NCBI GenBank assembly: GCA_021234155.1
Contig: JAJEKV010000145.1
Coordinates: forward strand, 558,001-622,000
Origin: Isoetes taiwanensis
Lineage: Eukaryota > Streptophyta > Lycopodiopsida > Isoetales > Isoetaceae
DNA length: 64,000 nucleotides
Direction: 5' to 3'
Part shown: positions 30,600 to 41,783 of the stretch, piece after piece
How positions within the stretch are numbered: position 1 is the first letter of the stretch
Layout: every line of letters begins with the position of its first letter
Translations under genes and position numbers: made by a program
The notes under the pieces: generated by a model
What the model saw: only the letters and a program-made list of their open reading frames with translations
Told to the model about the DNA's origin: nothing
Databases searched by the model: none

Positions 30600-32015
30600 T
30601 GGCTGTAAGAGCATCAGGACAGACGAGGATGGAAAGGGTTGGACTGGATAGTTTGCCACTTCAAAATGAGCACACGTAGGGCTCTTAGCCATCCCATCCT
30701 CAGTTTCTAACATGCACAAACTGGAAGCAAGCATCACTTCCATCCATAGATAAAGGCATTTCTAGCATCAATATAAGAATACATTCAGAACTGCAGAGTA
30801 ACATACCAGAAGATTACAAGATAATTGTTTTTGCTCTTCTCCACATTACAAAACCGGATCTGATTCTTTACTCCCTAAGACCGACGCCTTTATAGAACGA
30901 GAAATGAATGAATATAGAAGGGGTAGGTGATCCATGGGAGTAATGGTCTTTATTGCAGAAAGAGAAAATGCATGTGATCAATCCGATTTTTGTTCAGCTA
31001 TGACGAAATGGGTCTTAAAAAAAATTAGCAAAAAAAGTCACGTCAGAGGCCATAATAAAAAAAAGGCGCGAGGAAATTAAGGCAAGATAAAATAAATTAA
31101 ATTGAATTGGATACCTAAAATAATTGAAATGTCATTTACGTATTTTTTTTATACAATTTCAAAGCCTAATTAGGTCAAAGTGATACAAATTGAATACGTT
31201 AGGTGATGCCCTTATATTTAAGGTACCAGTATTTGGTAGTTTTGAAGGGCCAGGATATGAGATTGTAGCCCTCTTTGGTGATGTTGTAAGGGTTTATGTA
31301 ATGTTTTTTTAATTTTATTTTATTTTTTTCTTGCATGTTGATGAGTGCACTTACTCCATTTGGTAGAGGTATTCGACCAGTCAATAATCAAGAAGCAGCT
31401 GTGCGAATGAGAGGCAAGATAGTAAACGCATGAAAACAACTGATATGAAGCAACAAGCAAGTGTATTTCTGGACTTGAATGCTCAATATTTCTTCTCTGG
31501 GACCATAAAAGGGTAAAATCTTGTATAGCAACTAACTTTGCACATGGGTGACCTCTTATTATGGCAACCAACTTTATGTCAAGATTTTTTATGACTTGTC
31601 GTATACTACCCAAGAAAGGAACAAAGGTGGTGTCGTGTAACTATCAGCGTCTTCATATACGGGAGCTGTTCCCCTGAGCTTCAAAGTCTTGGCTTTGCTC
31701 AGTATGTATATGTATATTTATATCTGGATCTAAGGAGCCTGACCTTGCACTTCAACACATTAAAAAGATTTATATATATTTTTAGCTCAATTACAAAAAT
31801 GAAATTATTACTTTTATGTACAAGTCTCCTCATGGAAGAATTGGTTTAATGTACAAAGTTTAGGAATTGCGGACAGATCCAGTATGGCATGCGTTGCAGC
31901 TAGATATGGACATTAGAAGGTACTTAACTAGTTTCAATAAAACTTCTGGCACCCAGCATATCATAATATAAATATCCTGGAAGGAGAGGTAGAAAGAATA
32001 ATCATAACCAAGACA
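30600..32015. other. AT-rich spacer
   Basis: No recognised gene, RNA or mobile element in about 1.4 kb. Small ORFs have compositions expected by chance. Confidence 0.5.
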
Positions 32016-32099
32016 CATTATGGAATAAGTACAATGGGAACATCTGACTTTTATTATGAAATAAGTTTAAGGATGAGATGTTTAAGGAGGTCAGGTCTA

Positions 32100-33480
32100 A
32101 GTCCTCCAAGAAATTTTGGCAACGAGTCAAGATATCTCCTCCACAAATGGGAGATTTTTCATCGAGTGACTTGTTGGAGTACGTTGAAGACTTGTATAAC
32201 ATCCCAAACTGCCCATAAATGCCTTGGATTACAGCTGATATTCAGCCCATGTTTGAGGTTTCGGACATCATAGAGGCCCTCCAATCAATGCATAATGGTA
32301 AGGCAAATGATCTGCATGGTTTGGTAGCAGAATTCTTTAAATGGGGAGGCTCGGTAATACATGAAAAGCTTGCTGAATTATGTAACAAAGTGCTGCTCAA
32401 AGGTAAGTTTCCAGATGCTTGGTGCGTAAGTAGAGTTGTTCCGATTCATAAATCGGGAGACAAAGACAATGTTAAAAACTACCGCACAATTCTAGTGAGC
32501 ATTTTTTTGGCTAAGCTCTTTGCTTCTATGCTTGAACATAAATTAAGTGCTTGGTTGGACACCAATAAAGCTAGAGCACATTGTCAAGCGGGCTTTAGGC
32601 CTAAGCATTCTACCACGGATCACCTGGTGACTCTGAGGGCTATTATGGAAGGAGGCAAAAGGCCCTAAAATGAGAGGTGTCTAGCCTTTATTGATCGACT
32701 AAAGCTTTTGACCGTGTTAACCGGAAAAAGCTAGGCTGATAGATTGGAACACATTGGGGTCCCTGTGGATTTCTGAATGGCGCTTTGCTTGTCTATATGA
32801 AAAAGTTTTGGTTCAACTCTCTTTTTCCTCATCTGAACAAGTCATCAGCACCGTTGGAGTAAAATAGGGTTGTCCTTGCTCTCCAACCTTGTTTGGGATT
32901 TACATTGACGAATTGGAAATTTGGCTTTGTCAAGGAGATGTTGGGGCTGATCTTCAAGGGTATGTAATCCACCTCCTCTTGTATCGCGAGATGATATAGT
33001 TTTAGTTTCAAAGAGTCCAAAGAGGCTTGCGTAACCTTCGGATAAGTTATATGCATTTTGTATATCTAGAGACATGAGGATTAATCACGCCAAATCAAAA
33101 GCCATGATCATTGGGTCTCGCCGCCGCTAAAACCATTCATTCTAGATGGGTGTGAGATTGAAACTGCTACACGTACAAATACCTTGGAATTGAAGTAACC
33201 AATGATTATAAGTGGAGAATAGTTGTGGAGAAGCGGGTTACGTGGTTTGAGCTTTGTATGCCATGCTAAACCTCCCAGACAAGCTAACATATGGCATTGG
33301 AAGTTTAAAAGCTTTTGTTTAATGCACAAGTTAGGACGGTTTGCCCTTTATGGTCTGCCAAACATGGGGACCGGGGCTGTCACAAAAGATGTGGAAACAG
33401 GTTGAACGGGTGCAAAAGCGTTTTCTACTAGAAGAGCTTGGAGTAAAAAAATCCAAACACCGTATTCTATGATGCTAGCT
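32100..33480 (+). pseudogene. LINE-B RT, frameshifted
   Basis: 32219-32668 is the best open piece, with IIEALQSMHNGKANDLHGLV, VSRVVPIHKSGDKDNVKNYR and HCQAGFRPKHSTTDHLV, i.e. RT motifs equivalent to those of copy 2. Beyond it, GCPCSPTLFGIYIDELEIWL-like sequence is seen at about 32872-32930 in another frame and the YADD region at about 32980 is worn. Several stops follow (e.g. the TAG in GVK*GCP at about 32862). Inactive. Confidence 0.82.
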
Positions 33481-33772
33481 GAAGTAGGTATGCTCCCCTT
33501 GAAGCGAGAGGCACTTATATGGACAATAAAAAATGTGAAACGGGACTTGGAACTTGAAGCGAGGCGGTTTCCCTTACTTTAGCGTTGAAAGAAACATCAC
33601 AAAAGGGTGGTATCACCAGGTACTTGATGGGCTACTCGATGGGGCATATCATCACATAATTGGCCGTACACCTTCCAGTAAGTGATTTGATACAAAAACA
33701 AGTCTTGAAAATTGTGGAGGATTACACCAAATCCGATGTGAAAAAAGGTTCTATAAAAATGAAATAAACAAG

Positions 33773-34156
33773 TTGGAGCCTTATGAGGTGCAAGGATACA
33801 TGCACTCAGAGATTAGCAGAAATTTGAGGAAACAAATATCCAAACTTCGGCTCAGTTCTCACCACCTTGAGATTGAGGTCGGAAGATGGAAAGGAATTCC
33901 AAGGGAGAGCCCGTTATGTCCGTGTTGTATTTCTTTGCCACAAGTGGAGACAGAACAACATGCTTTCTTGGAATGCCCGGCATATGAGCATATCCGGAAT
34001 AGATTTGGTATTGGGAACATCACACTTGCAGAGCTATTGTGCATGCCACTGCCCGCTTTGGCCAGGTACATACAAGCGATCATTAAAGAGAGGGAAGACA
34101 CTATGGAATTATATCATAATATGAGCATTTTGGAAGCATTTGGAGAGTTTGACTAA
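33773..34156 (+). pseudogene. LINE-B C-terminal zinc-finger tail (open)
   Basis: The last 127 residues of ORF2 are open: LSSHHLEIEVGRWKGIPRES followed by PLCPCCISLPQVETEQHAFL and ECPAYEHIRNRFGIG. The C-x2-C, His and final Cys (ECPAY) are all kept, unlike copy 2. It ends at a TAA 90 bases before the (ATT)n tail. Confidence 0.82.
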
Positions 34157-34539
34157 TATTTTAATGGCTGTTTATTCAAAACTTTTGAGGTACTTTATTC
34201 ATATACAGTTCCATTGTATTGGCTGTCCTCTACGTGACATTTTAATAGAATTATTATTATTATTATTATTATTATGAAATAAGTACAATGGAATATAATT
34301 TAGTGTCTTAGCAGTGCTGCCCAAATTTACAATCCATGAAAATGCAAAGGAAAGATTGGCAGTATCCACCAACCTTATTCTGTAGCTTCAGATGATATTC
34401 TATTGCATCAGATTGCCTTTTTTGAACATTATAATACCCTAAGTTACGCATTTGATCACAAATCTCATGAGCTTAAGGTGATCCATACATCTATATAGGT
34501 ATATCACATATCTACAGATATGACAAAGCATGAGGTATG

Positions 34540-34711
34540 CTACCTCCTATGCACGAGTCGACCACTACGACTTGTTTTACCAACAGGAACCACATTTGAT
34601 GTCTCTTTGTGCAAAGTTGCCAACTCTCGAACCCGAGCTAATATTGCTGCGTGTATTGCAACAGCAAAATGCTTCTTTCGGTTATGTCCACAAACCCAAC
34701 TCCAAGAAGGA
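34540..34711 (-). other. Probable last exon of the TRFL gene
   Basis: After a good branch-site-like ttctaaac and an AG (34712-34713), one frame reads WVCGHNRKKHFAVAIHAA and AILARVRELATLHKE, then SGRLVHRR and TAG. The pattern (I/P)-x2-ILxRVRELAxLH is the segment that follows the Myb domain in plant TRFL proteins. If the acceptor is right, the exon starts in phase 2 while exon 4 ends in phase 0, so either another small exon lies between them or another acceptor (e.g. before KKHFAVAI) is used. Confidence 0.6.
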
Positions 34712-34860
34712 CTGCTCAAAAGTTTAGAAGCCATGTAAATTCCAAATCTTGACAGACATATGATGTTATCTCAGAATTCTTGCCAACTTTTTCGTGGTAA
34801 TTCATTTTTAAAGGACGCGTAAACATGTGACCATCTCTTAAGCATTTGTTAATACTCCTA

Positions 34861-34892
34861 ACTAGAAACGTGTGCCCGACGATGCCGGGTAT
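34861..34892 (-). mobile_element. Possible Helitron 3' terminus (minus strand)
   Basis: Read on the minus strand: ACCCGGCATCGTCGGGC, then acacgttt, CTAG (34865-34862) and T. The hairpin CCCG...CGGG lies about 9 bases before the CTAG end, the same architecture as at 8.26-8.29 kb, including a shared TTTCTAGT end. The 5' end was not found. Confidence 0.4.
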
Positions 34893-35879
34893 TAGTCATG
34901 GACGTGTGGATTGGGTAGAAATAAAGGAGTTTGTAGCTGGAGTTAAAAGCACTAAACGTAATTGTGTCTATAGATGTAATGGAGTTCGTACAGTTTAGGC
35001 TATTGGTTTAGTATTGTGGAAGATCGCAGATCTAATCAAGTATGGATCCTATCATAAGATATTGCAATATAAGGGTGCCATCATTCTATTTTATTCAATT
35101 GATTTGTTCAGGTGAGGACCCATTTCATGTCCATCTTAAATTTGGAAATATCCTATGACATAAGCCAGACGGCCTATAATGTTAGCACGTAGTGGTCTGG
35201 GGCTTGGGATTGCTATATGTGGCTTCTACCAACCATCAAACTACTGAAATTTCCTCCCCTTGACCATTATATGGGAGAAGGTTCGCCCATAAGTCGTTAC
35301 ATGGGGTGCGAAACTGGCTCGGCCTAGCATACTCGCAAATCTCTTACCCCACATTAAGGGCCTGCGAGCGAACCTTATCCCTTACATAAAAGCCAAGCTT
35401 ACGAACCAAATTGTCTCTAAGAAAAACCTTTGGAATTGTCTCTATCTTTAGAAAATGCTTGATATATAGTCATGATAATATCCTATTTTAAACACGCTTC
35501 GCAACTTCTAAACTCTATACTCTAAATTTGTAGTGTGATTGTATGGTTGATAGCATTGCATGCTCCGTTTATGATATGCATGTTACATTCTTTGAGTTCT
35601 TCAAGATTAACTCCAGACCTATTAAATCCTATACCCTAAACTTGTGATCTTTTGAACATGTTTGACATGCATATCTATTGTGACCTTAGGCAAGGTAGGT
35701 GATGCAACCCTTTACTTAAATAGAAAAATGAAGGTATTCAAGTTGCCACTTAAAGCAACATCTTTTAAAACAAAATCCATGTGGATGATTGTCAAGAAAG
35801 GGGTGGGGATAGTGCACATTTAGTCTGGGCAAAGAACTTATCAAGGACGACAAAAGCAAGGTCAAGTGAGAAAATGTTT
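34893..35879. other. Non-coding, possibly Helitron interior
   Basis: No gene recognised in about 1 kb. If the minus-strand Helitron end at 34.86 kb is real, the element would extend into this stretch. Confidence 0.4.
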
Positions 35880-36032
35880 GTAGCCCTGTTCTTCTTTATC
35901 CTTGTCTGTTATTGTGTTTTATTTTGTGATGGGGCTTAGTCCCCAAGTTTCATTTGGGCTCTGGCCCTTGCATGTGCTCCTCTTGCTAGAGTCCCCGTGG
36001 ATGTAAAAAATCTATCTATCTATCTATTAAGG
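35880..36032 (+). mobile_element. Candidate LINE 3' end with (ATCT)n tail
   Basis: The stretch gatggggcttagtccccaag...ctagagtccccgtggatgtaaaaa followed by (atct)4 looks like a LINE 3' UTR and tail, with internal short inverted repeats (gggcttagtcccc). No coding sequence is joined to it. It matches neither LINE A nor LINE B ends here. Confidence 0.4.
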
Positions 36033-37149
36033 TATTGCTTTATCAATATATACAATTCATTATTGATAAATAATCATCCATATTACTTATTATAAACTAT
36101 CCCATCGATCAGAGCCCTCGGATCGAAATTCTAGAGGGGGCGAGCATGCATGTCTCGCATGCATGCATTGCATGCCTTCTTTAGTTGGGAGATCGCTAGC
36201 CGGGTTTTTTTTTTTTGAAGGACGTCAGACTTTATTAATAACACTCCATCATAATACATAATACAATGCAGAGACATGAATAAAAAACCCAGTGGACAAT
36301 CAATCCAACTGAGCAGGGCCACCCATCTAAGCATGACAGTATAATGCAATTCACACTATTTTCCTCTCCTACAAAGAGAATAATAATATACAATCATATT
36401 TATAGAAAAGTTACTTGAACCAGGTCGAACTTCCACATCCATAGAATCATTAACAGCAACTTGATCTGCTCCCTGGTGTCTCAATGCCACTGAATCAGGG
36501 ACATCCACTGTAATAATCGTAGCAGATACTGGCGCTACAGAGTGAACTAACGTAGATTGAGGAGCCGAGCTATTTTTGCGACGTGCAAGCTTCTTCAAGC
36601 GTGGAGTAGACCATCCTTCTTCCAATAATTCTGGCTTGTGAGCAATGTCCAGAAGACGAGAGTGTTGATCCTCATTAAGACGGTCTACTGATATAGACTG
36701 AGATGGAGATGCACTCAAAGAAGGCGATGGTGCAGAAATAGCTAGAGAAGAAGGCACACGAGCTGGTAATACTGGCGGATTAACTAGTGCAGAGGCAGAT
36801 AGGGAAGAAGATGATACAATACGACACTCGAGTGAAGTGGCTGCTATGTGACAGGGGATAGGAGCAATTGGGGAGGTAGAGACAAAAGTATGCCTAGGCC
36901 TGTAAGCAGCAAAAGCCTCAACATTGGGAAACATCTTGGCAAGCTCAGGTCCATTAAGCAGACGTAGTTTGTACTTGAAAAAAAGTGGGCCACTTTTGAC
37001 CACTACTAACTGGGGAATAGAGACACAAGTAGGAAGAGATACACAAATTCGAGGACCATTAACAATAGAATGGCCAATGCTATTCCATTGCAGTTGTCTT
37101 CTCAAGTCAATCGCGTTTGGAAGTCGCATAGTGGACTTGATGCATCTCA

Positions 37150-37990
37150 GTTTGTAGCATCGGCTTATGGGCTCCTAGCGCTTCAGGACACGTTGCCGCC
37201 TTCGGATAAGTGGTCGCTTAAGCTTCCAGGGAGTAAGTGGCCCGCCACATGGAAGTGGGCATGGAATACTTTTGCCTCCTCCTAAAATTCGTACCCTTTT
37301 GTGGCAGATCTTGCACCGTAGCCTCAGGGTGAATGTCCGAGTCCACAGGTTCAAGCCTCAGGTAGCAGAAACATGCCCTTTATGTGGGAGGCGACGTGAG
37401 ACCATTGAGAACTGCTTTGTCCTATGCACAGAGGTAGGGGCAGCTTGGTCCTAGGTGAGAGCCCTCTTTAGAACTTCACTATGGGGTAAAAGCATGTTAG
37501 GGTGTCCCTTAAAAAGTATTATTTAGTGACCAAAAAAGTACCTAAAAAGGTACCCAGGACTGGGTACTGGGTACCTGTGTAATATCTCAATAAAAGGTAC
37601 ATTCTAGAACTTTTATATATATTTTGGTCTCCAGTAGCATTATCTTTATCTTAACTTTGAATATTATTGCGTCATTGACTTTTATTTTGGATATTTGTAC
37701 TAGTTTTAATGAAAATAAAATTGAGAAAGTACCCAGTTCTGAAGTACCTAGTGTATGTACTTTTGCAGGTTCCAAAAGTGGTACACCCTAACATGCTTTT
37801 ACCCTATGTAGTCAGAAGATTCTCTTGGGAGTCTTTCCTAGCAGGTGGGCAGTGGCCAAGCGGCAGGCGTTTCGTTTATGCAGAGCTTGGCTTTTGTGGC
37901 TGATTTGGAAAAGACAGAGAGCGAAGGTCTTTCAGAATGCAGTGTTTAGCCCTTTTCGGTTGGTTCCGATCTTGAGGCATAAGTTGTGGC
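37150..37990 (+). pseudogene. L1 ORF2 C-terminus with zf-RVT domain, broken
   Basis: Frame 1 reads LPGSKWPATWKWAWNTF; the next frame (37272-37454) reads PPKIRTLLWQILHRSLRV then ETCPLCGRRRETIENCFVLC and AAW, the classic plant L1 zf-RVT tail (P-x-K-I-x2-F/L-W...CPLC...ET...H/N-x-F-x2-C). After the MITE, RRFSWESFLAGGQWPSGRRF and RAWLLWLIWKRQR continue it. The frame change at about 37280 and the MITE make it non-functional. Confidence 0.82.
37494..37804. mobile_element. MITE copy 2 with clear terminal inverted repeats
   Basis: 311 bp with ends GGGTAAAAGCATGTTAGGG and CCCTAACATGCTTTTACCC, a perfect 19-bp inverted repeat that extends imperfectly further in. TATG flanks both sides (37490-37493 and 37805-37808). 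It is AT-rich and non-coding, has several gtaccc/gggtac words, and is homologous in inverted orientation to 6050-6373. The superfamily is not clear from a 4-base duplication. Confidence 0.88.
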
Positions 37991-39244
37991 AGGCTTACCA
38001 AGTCTCAAGCTTGTCTGGCACAGTTAAGTGAGAAATTTGGTCGACATTCCTACAAATTGTGGATCATGATCGCCGCTTCATTTCTTAGCACCACACTTAT
38101 CATTGTACTTGATCACATTCTAGTGGTTTAATATATTCTTATATACTTCCAAAAAAAAAAAATAGAATGGGCAAGATGCATACCCAATCCATTGGCAATA
38201 GCAATCATAAAATCAGACACTTGCAGTTCTAGTGGAAAATCCTCTAAGGCAAGCTAACAAGGCATGCGCAATGCACCAGACTTACTTGGCAAGAATCCAG
38301 GAGAATACACCTGATATAGAAGATAATGTCCCCAAAGAGGATCAACACCACGCTCCACAAGCCTGTCAACTGCAAGTGAAGAGTCAAACATGACCAAGAA
38401 GAAATTATTATCTTTATCCAAAACTTTTAGAGACGCATAGTGAGGAAGGCCCGGTCTACGAAGGTGATGTTTTAGCCGAATCCAACTCTCTTGAGATCCA
38501 AAACTGCCGAAAGAAATGGCAAACAACGCATGAGACACAAGGTTTTGAACACACTGCAAATGAGCATTATGATCAATTTCGACAACCTGTGTAAAAGCAT
38601 TTGAGCACCGCTGTCTCATAGAATACACCTTCGAGGCAACCCAACATCCATAATTATCATCTTGTGCTTGTAACTCATTTAGATACGAAGCTCAATTCTT
38701 TCTTTGTTATTCTCACCATAATATTCAATGCGGCAGATACACGAAGCGATTGCAATAATCGGATGTCAAATCACATTTGATCCAATCGCTAAATCGTGTA
38801 GAAGGCGTCCTAGCCACATCATCAGAAGAACCCCAAGGAGCAGAAGGAGCAGAGCCACAAAGATCGAAGAACCCCAAGGAGCGTAAGAGCGTACACACTC
38901 CCCAAAAGTAGACAAACAAGAAGCAGAAGCAATAGTAGAAGTATTTACAGTGGTCTCTACTAGAGAAGTAGACAAAGGTGCATATTTAGAAAGAGGGGGA
39001 AAGTGCTACAAGCTTGTACTCGTATCAAGAAGAGAAGGGTCAAAAGCAAGAGGATTGAGGCGAGAATTATTAGGTAAATTAGGAAGCGGCAAAGAAGAAT
39101 TCATATCATGCGCAAAAGAAGAAGCAGAAGCACCACCTACCACTTTCTTGGCTGTTGAACGTGTTTCCGAAGCCGGCGAACTAGGGTTTGCCATGGTAGC
39201 CAAAATCTGTAAACTCCAAATCCAGCCCCGGGAGATCGCTATAA

Positions 39245-39531
39245 TATGTAGCAAAATAACAGAGGGTTTCTTTTGTATTTTTGTACGTTTTTTCCTAAGG
39301 TTTTTATATGATTTCATGGATGTATTTGATGAGGTATACTAATTAGTATATCTAGAATGCGCATATGCTTAAACTAATTTTGATGCCTAATTCCAATGGC
39401 TTAGACCCATATGTCATATATTTCTTTATTATATTATTGTATTTTCTTGTAGTATCATATTCTGCTCGACATGCAAGCCTCGAGATAACCCATTTTAGGT
39501 TATGTGTTGGGAACTTATTGGCTTCCTTCAG
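39245..39531. other. Spacer between L1 derivative and the plus-strand gene
   Basis: AT-rich, no element or gene recognised. Confidence 0.4.
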
Positions 39532-41405
39532 CATCCGGCAGCTAGTCAGGCCTCAGCATCAACATTCGAGCATCCAGACTGTCTCCAGAAGAACCGCACC
39601 AGCACAGGTGCCCGAACACAGGGATCTCCATCCCGCCCAACACCGAATTATGTCGGCTCCTTTTTACGGTAAAGCCATGGAAAGCATGTTCTTCCTTCCT
39701 AATTCTTTCCGATTTATACAGAGTGCTTAAGCTATTGGATCTTTGCTTACAGATTCCAGGTTCTGGTACTGCAGACTTAATGACAGATACGCTCCCTTGC
39801 CATAAATTTCCTTCTCACATTGAACTCTTGCAGTTATACAGATCCCTAAAACATTCCCTTGCTCGAACCCCCCTTGCTTTATAGATATAACTCTGGAATC
39901 AGGGTTCGAGGTAGATCCGGAGCTAAGCCCTGTTGCTGATTATCTTCAGTTGCAAATCGGATTTTTGAGAGGAGGTCGTAACTATGGAGCATTGGAACCT
40001 TGGCTATTGTCTTAAGGTGGGGTATGGCAAGATTCGGTTTTCTCAACAGATAAAATTATCTGTCTAGCACTATGTTGATGTTGAGGTTCTTGCTCTACAA
40101 GGTTCTTTTTCTACAAGAAACCACTGGCGTTGAATCATTTCTTCTTTTCTCGCTCTGCAATCGGAGCTTTACTCAAACCGTCAAACCATGTCTTTGTTGA
40201 AAAAAAATACCAGAGCTAGATTTGAAAGAGGCATTTTTTTCTAAAGCCTGATGTGAAACTGCCAACAACGGCAAGAGTTTGTGCTTTTAAATGCCCATGG
40301 TTCAGGATGGTCAAGTGACAACTTTTGTGCCTGCAGGTTTTGGGTGAAAATATCAAGAAGGAACTGGACAGGATTATGCTGGAGATGAGGTGGAGAAATC
40401 CTACTCAGATGTTGATATTAACGTATGCATCTTATATGAATTGTAACACAATAGTTCGTGGTCTATGTCTAATCCTATTTTTCTCTGCAAAAATGACCAG
40501 GTAGATGCAATTTCAACAAGATTTGCAGTAGACAAAGCAGAGTTGATGCGCTTCTTTCCAAAGTAAGCATAGTTTTCTACTTCATTTAAAACAATGATAC
40601 GAATGTTGGTATAGCATGGTCAGCAAATGTGTAGAATACGTGTAGAATTAGAAGTAGAAAGCAAGCAGAGATCTTCCATCTCATTTTCTACTTCCTGATT
40701 CTTTTTATCCCTCAAGATCTTGAAGATGTGAAAGTGATATGTTCAACTTGTTGTCCTTAAGATGCCTTAGAAATTTAGAAAAAGTTAGGTGAAAATCGTG
40801 CATAAATAGGAAGTAAATTGGAAAATAGAATCATCTGCAAGATATGAACATGTTGACAGGTTTACTTTGTATAGATTTTAGGAACATCTTTTGAAGCTGT
40901 GGATTTGTTTTCAACTCAAGCTGTGGATTTGTTTTCAACTCAGGCAATGGTGCGACAGATATGGGGACATTGTTCTAGATGTGGTGCACAAGGAATTTAA
41001 AGGTCAGATAAGCAACATGACTATGACTGTTATCTTTGCACTCCATGTTGCAAAAGTAATAGACCATAGAAGTCAAAGTATTTTTCATCTGTTGGATAAG
41101 TTTTATGGCAGTGGCATTGTACTTTAGATGTATAAGTGGTATTGTCACTTCCTCCTACAAACTAATTAATTACATGTATTGGTCTGACATTTTCCTAATT
41201 GTCTCATCATTTAAACTAAGGAGACATTTATAAATGTCATCAAGTTCAATTCCTTTTCACGTACCATCTTCCATGAATAGATAAATTTAAACAGCAGGTT
41301 CCCATGCTCCCTATTTTGGGAGAGGAAGTAGATGAAAAGGAAGCTTGGTATAGTCTATCAGTGGATCCAGATGTAATTTCTAGAACTAGCACAATGCCAC
41401 AATAG
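39532..41405 (+). CDS. Unrecognised multi-exon host gene (3' part supported)
   Basis: Four plus-strand exons join in phase: 40337(or later)-40422 with EGTGQDYAGDEVEKSYSDVD; 40501-40562 with VDAISTRFAVDKAELMRFFP; 40944-41055 with WCDRYGDIVLDVVHKEFKGQ; 41298-41405 with VPMLPILGEEVDEKEAWYSL and a stop after STMPQ. All have AG and GT borders. A possible earlier exon is 39532-39668, with GARTQGSPSRPTPNYVGSFL and a GT. I do not recognise the protein. It is acidic with no clear membrane segment. A stop lies just 5' of the first supported exon's open frame, so the upstream part is uncertain or damaged. A 24-bp tandem duplication (aagctgtggatttgttttcaactc) abuts the third exon's acceptor. Confidence 0.45.
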
Positions 41406-41783
41406 ATGTTGTCACATGTTGCTATTTATTCACACCTCTTTGTAGTGTGAACATTATTTAGTTTGATTTCAAAGAAAAAATTGTAACTTATTCACCTTGT
41501 TAGAATAGCAGGGATGTTTAATGTATACAAAAGGCGATAAGTTTCTTGTACATGTACACATACTTGGTTCCAATTTTGTTGTGCTTCGTATTTACATTTC
41601 AGAATAGGAAGCCTTCTCATTTCCAAGTGGCCCTTCTAGCAAATTGAGACTAAAAGCACACATTGCCATTAGTTTTATTAAACTGATGTTCATACGAGTA
41701 GGTTGTTTAACGATTTAGGCCCTTAAAGTTTATCTACGTTTGCTATTGTTAGGGCCCGAAGGGCCCAAATTTTTTTTTAATAT
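41406..41783. other. 3' flank of the unrecognised gene
   Basis: AT-rich, probably its 3' UTR. Nothing else is seen before the foldback element. Confidence 0.4.

Larger units (their letters stand above)
32017..34293 (+). mobile_element. LINE family B copy 3 with target-site duplication
   Basis: The insertion (about 32041-34270) is flanked by a 23-24 bp imperfect duplication, attatggaataagtacaatgg at 32017-32040 and attatgaaataagtacaatgg at 34271-34293. The 3' end is an (ATT)n run at 34246-34272, directly beside the right duplication. It is 5'-truncated inside ORF2, after the endonuclease. The duplication differs at only two or three positions, but the coding region has many breaks. Confidence 0.92.
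37064..38174 (+). mobile_element. 5'-truncated L1 nested in the ORF1-only element
   Basis: AATAGAATGGCCAA (37064-37077) and AATAGAATGGGCAA (38161-38174) flank the insert, and the right copy follows a poly(A) run (38151-38162). The insert carries the end of an L1 ORF2 and a 3' UTR ending ggtttaatatattcttatatacttcc. Removing it brings the two halves of the host ORF1 into one frame. A MITE is nested inside it in turn. Confidence 0.88.
36356..39194 (-). pseudogene. L1 ORF1 protein (DUF4283-like), split by insertion and frameshift
   Basis: Start at 39194 (MANPSSPASETRSTAKKVVG), with a Ser/Pro-rich N-terminus. One frame change occurs near 38.85 kb, beside a 17-bp tandem duplication (gctccttggggttcttc). 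38628-38254 has SWIRLKHHLRRPGLPHYASL and YQVYSPGFLPSKSGALRMPC, the RNA-binding DUF4283-like part. The frame then runs to IANGLGMHLAHSI and is cut by the 1.08-kb L1 fragment. Beyond the insertion it continues at about 37077 with VNGPRICVSLPTCVSIPQLV and a 200-residue Ser/Pro-rich tail, stopping at 36356. The usual CCHC knuckle is not seen. ORF1 proteins of plant L1s bind element RNA. Confidence 0.7.
36187..39241 (-). mobile_element. ORF1-only L1 derivative with target-site duplication
   Basis: A minus-strand element of about 3.0 kb (1.9 kb without a nested insertion). GGGAGATCGCTA flanks it at 36187-36198 and 39230-39241. The 3' end is poly(A) (T run at 36205-36216) preceded by AATAAAGTCTGACGTCCTTC, the L1-type end. 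It holds a single L1-type ORF1 (39194 to 36356); the ORF1 stop is only about 140 bases from the poly(A), and no endonuclease or RT is present. It thus resembles the mammalian half-L1 (HAL1) type: an ORF1-only element mobilised by L1. Confidence 0.75.
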
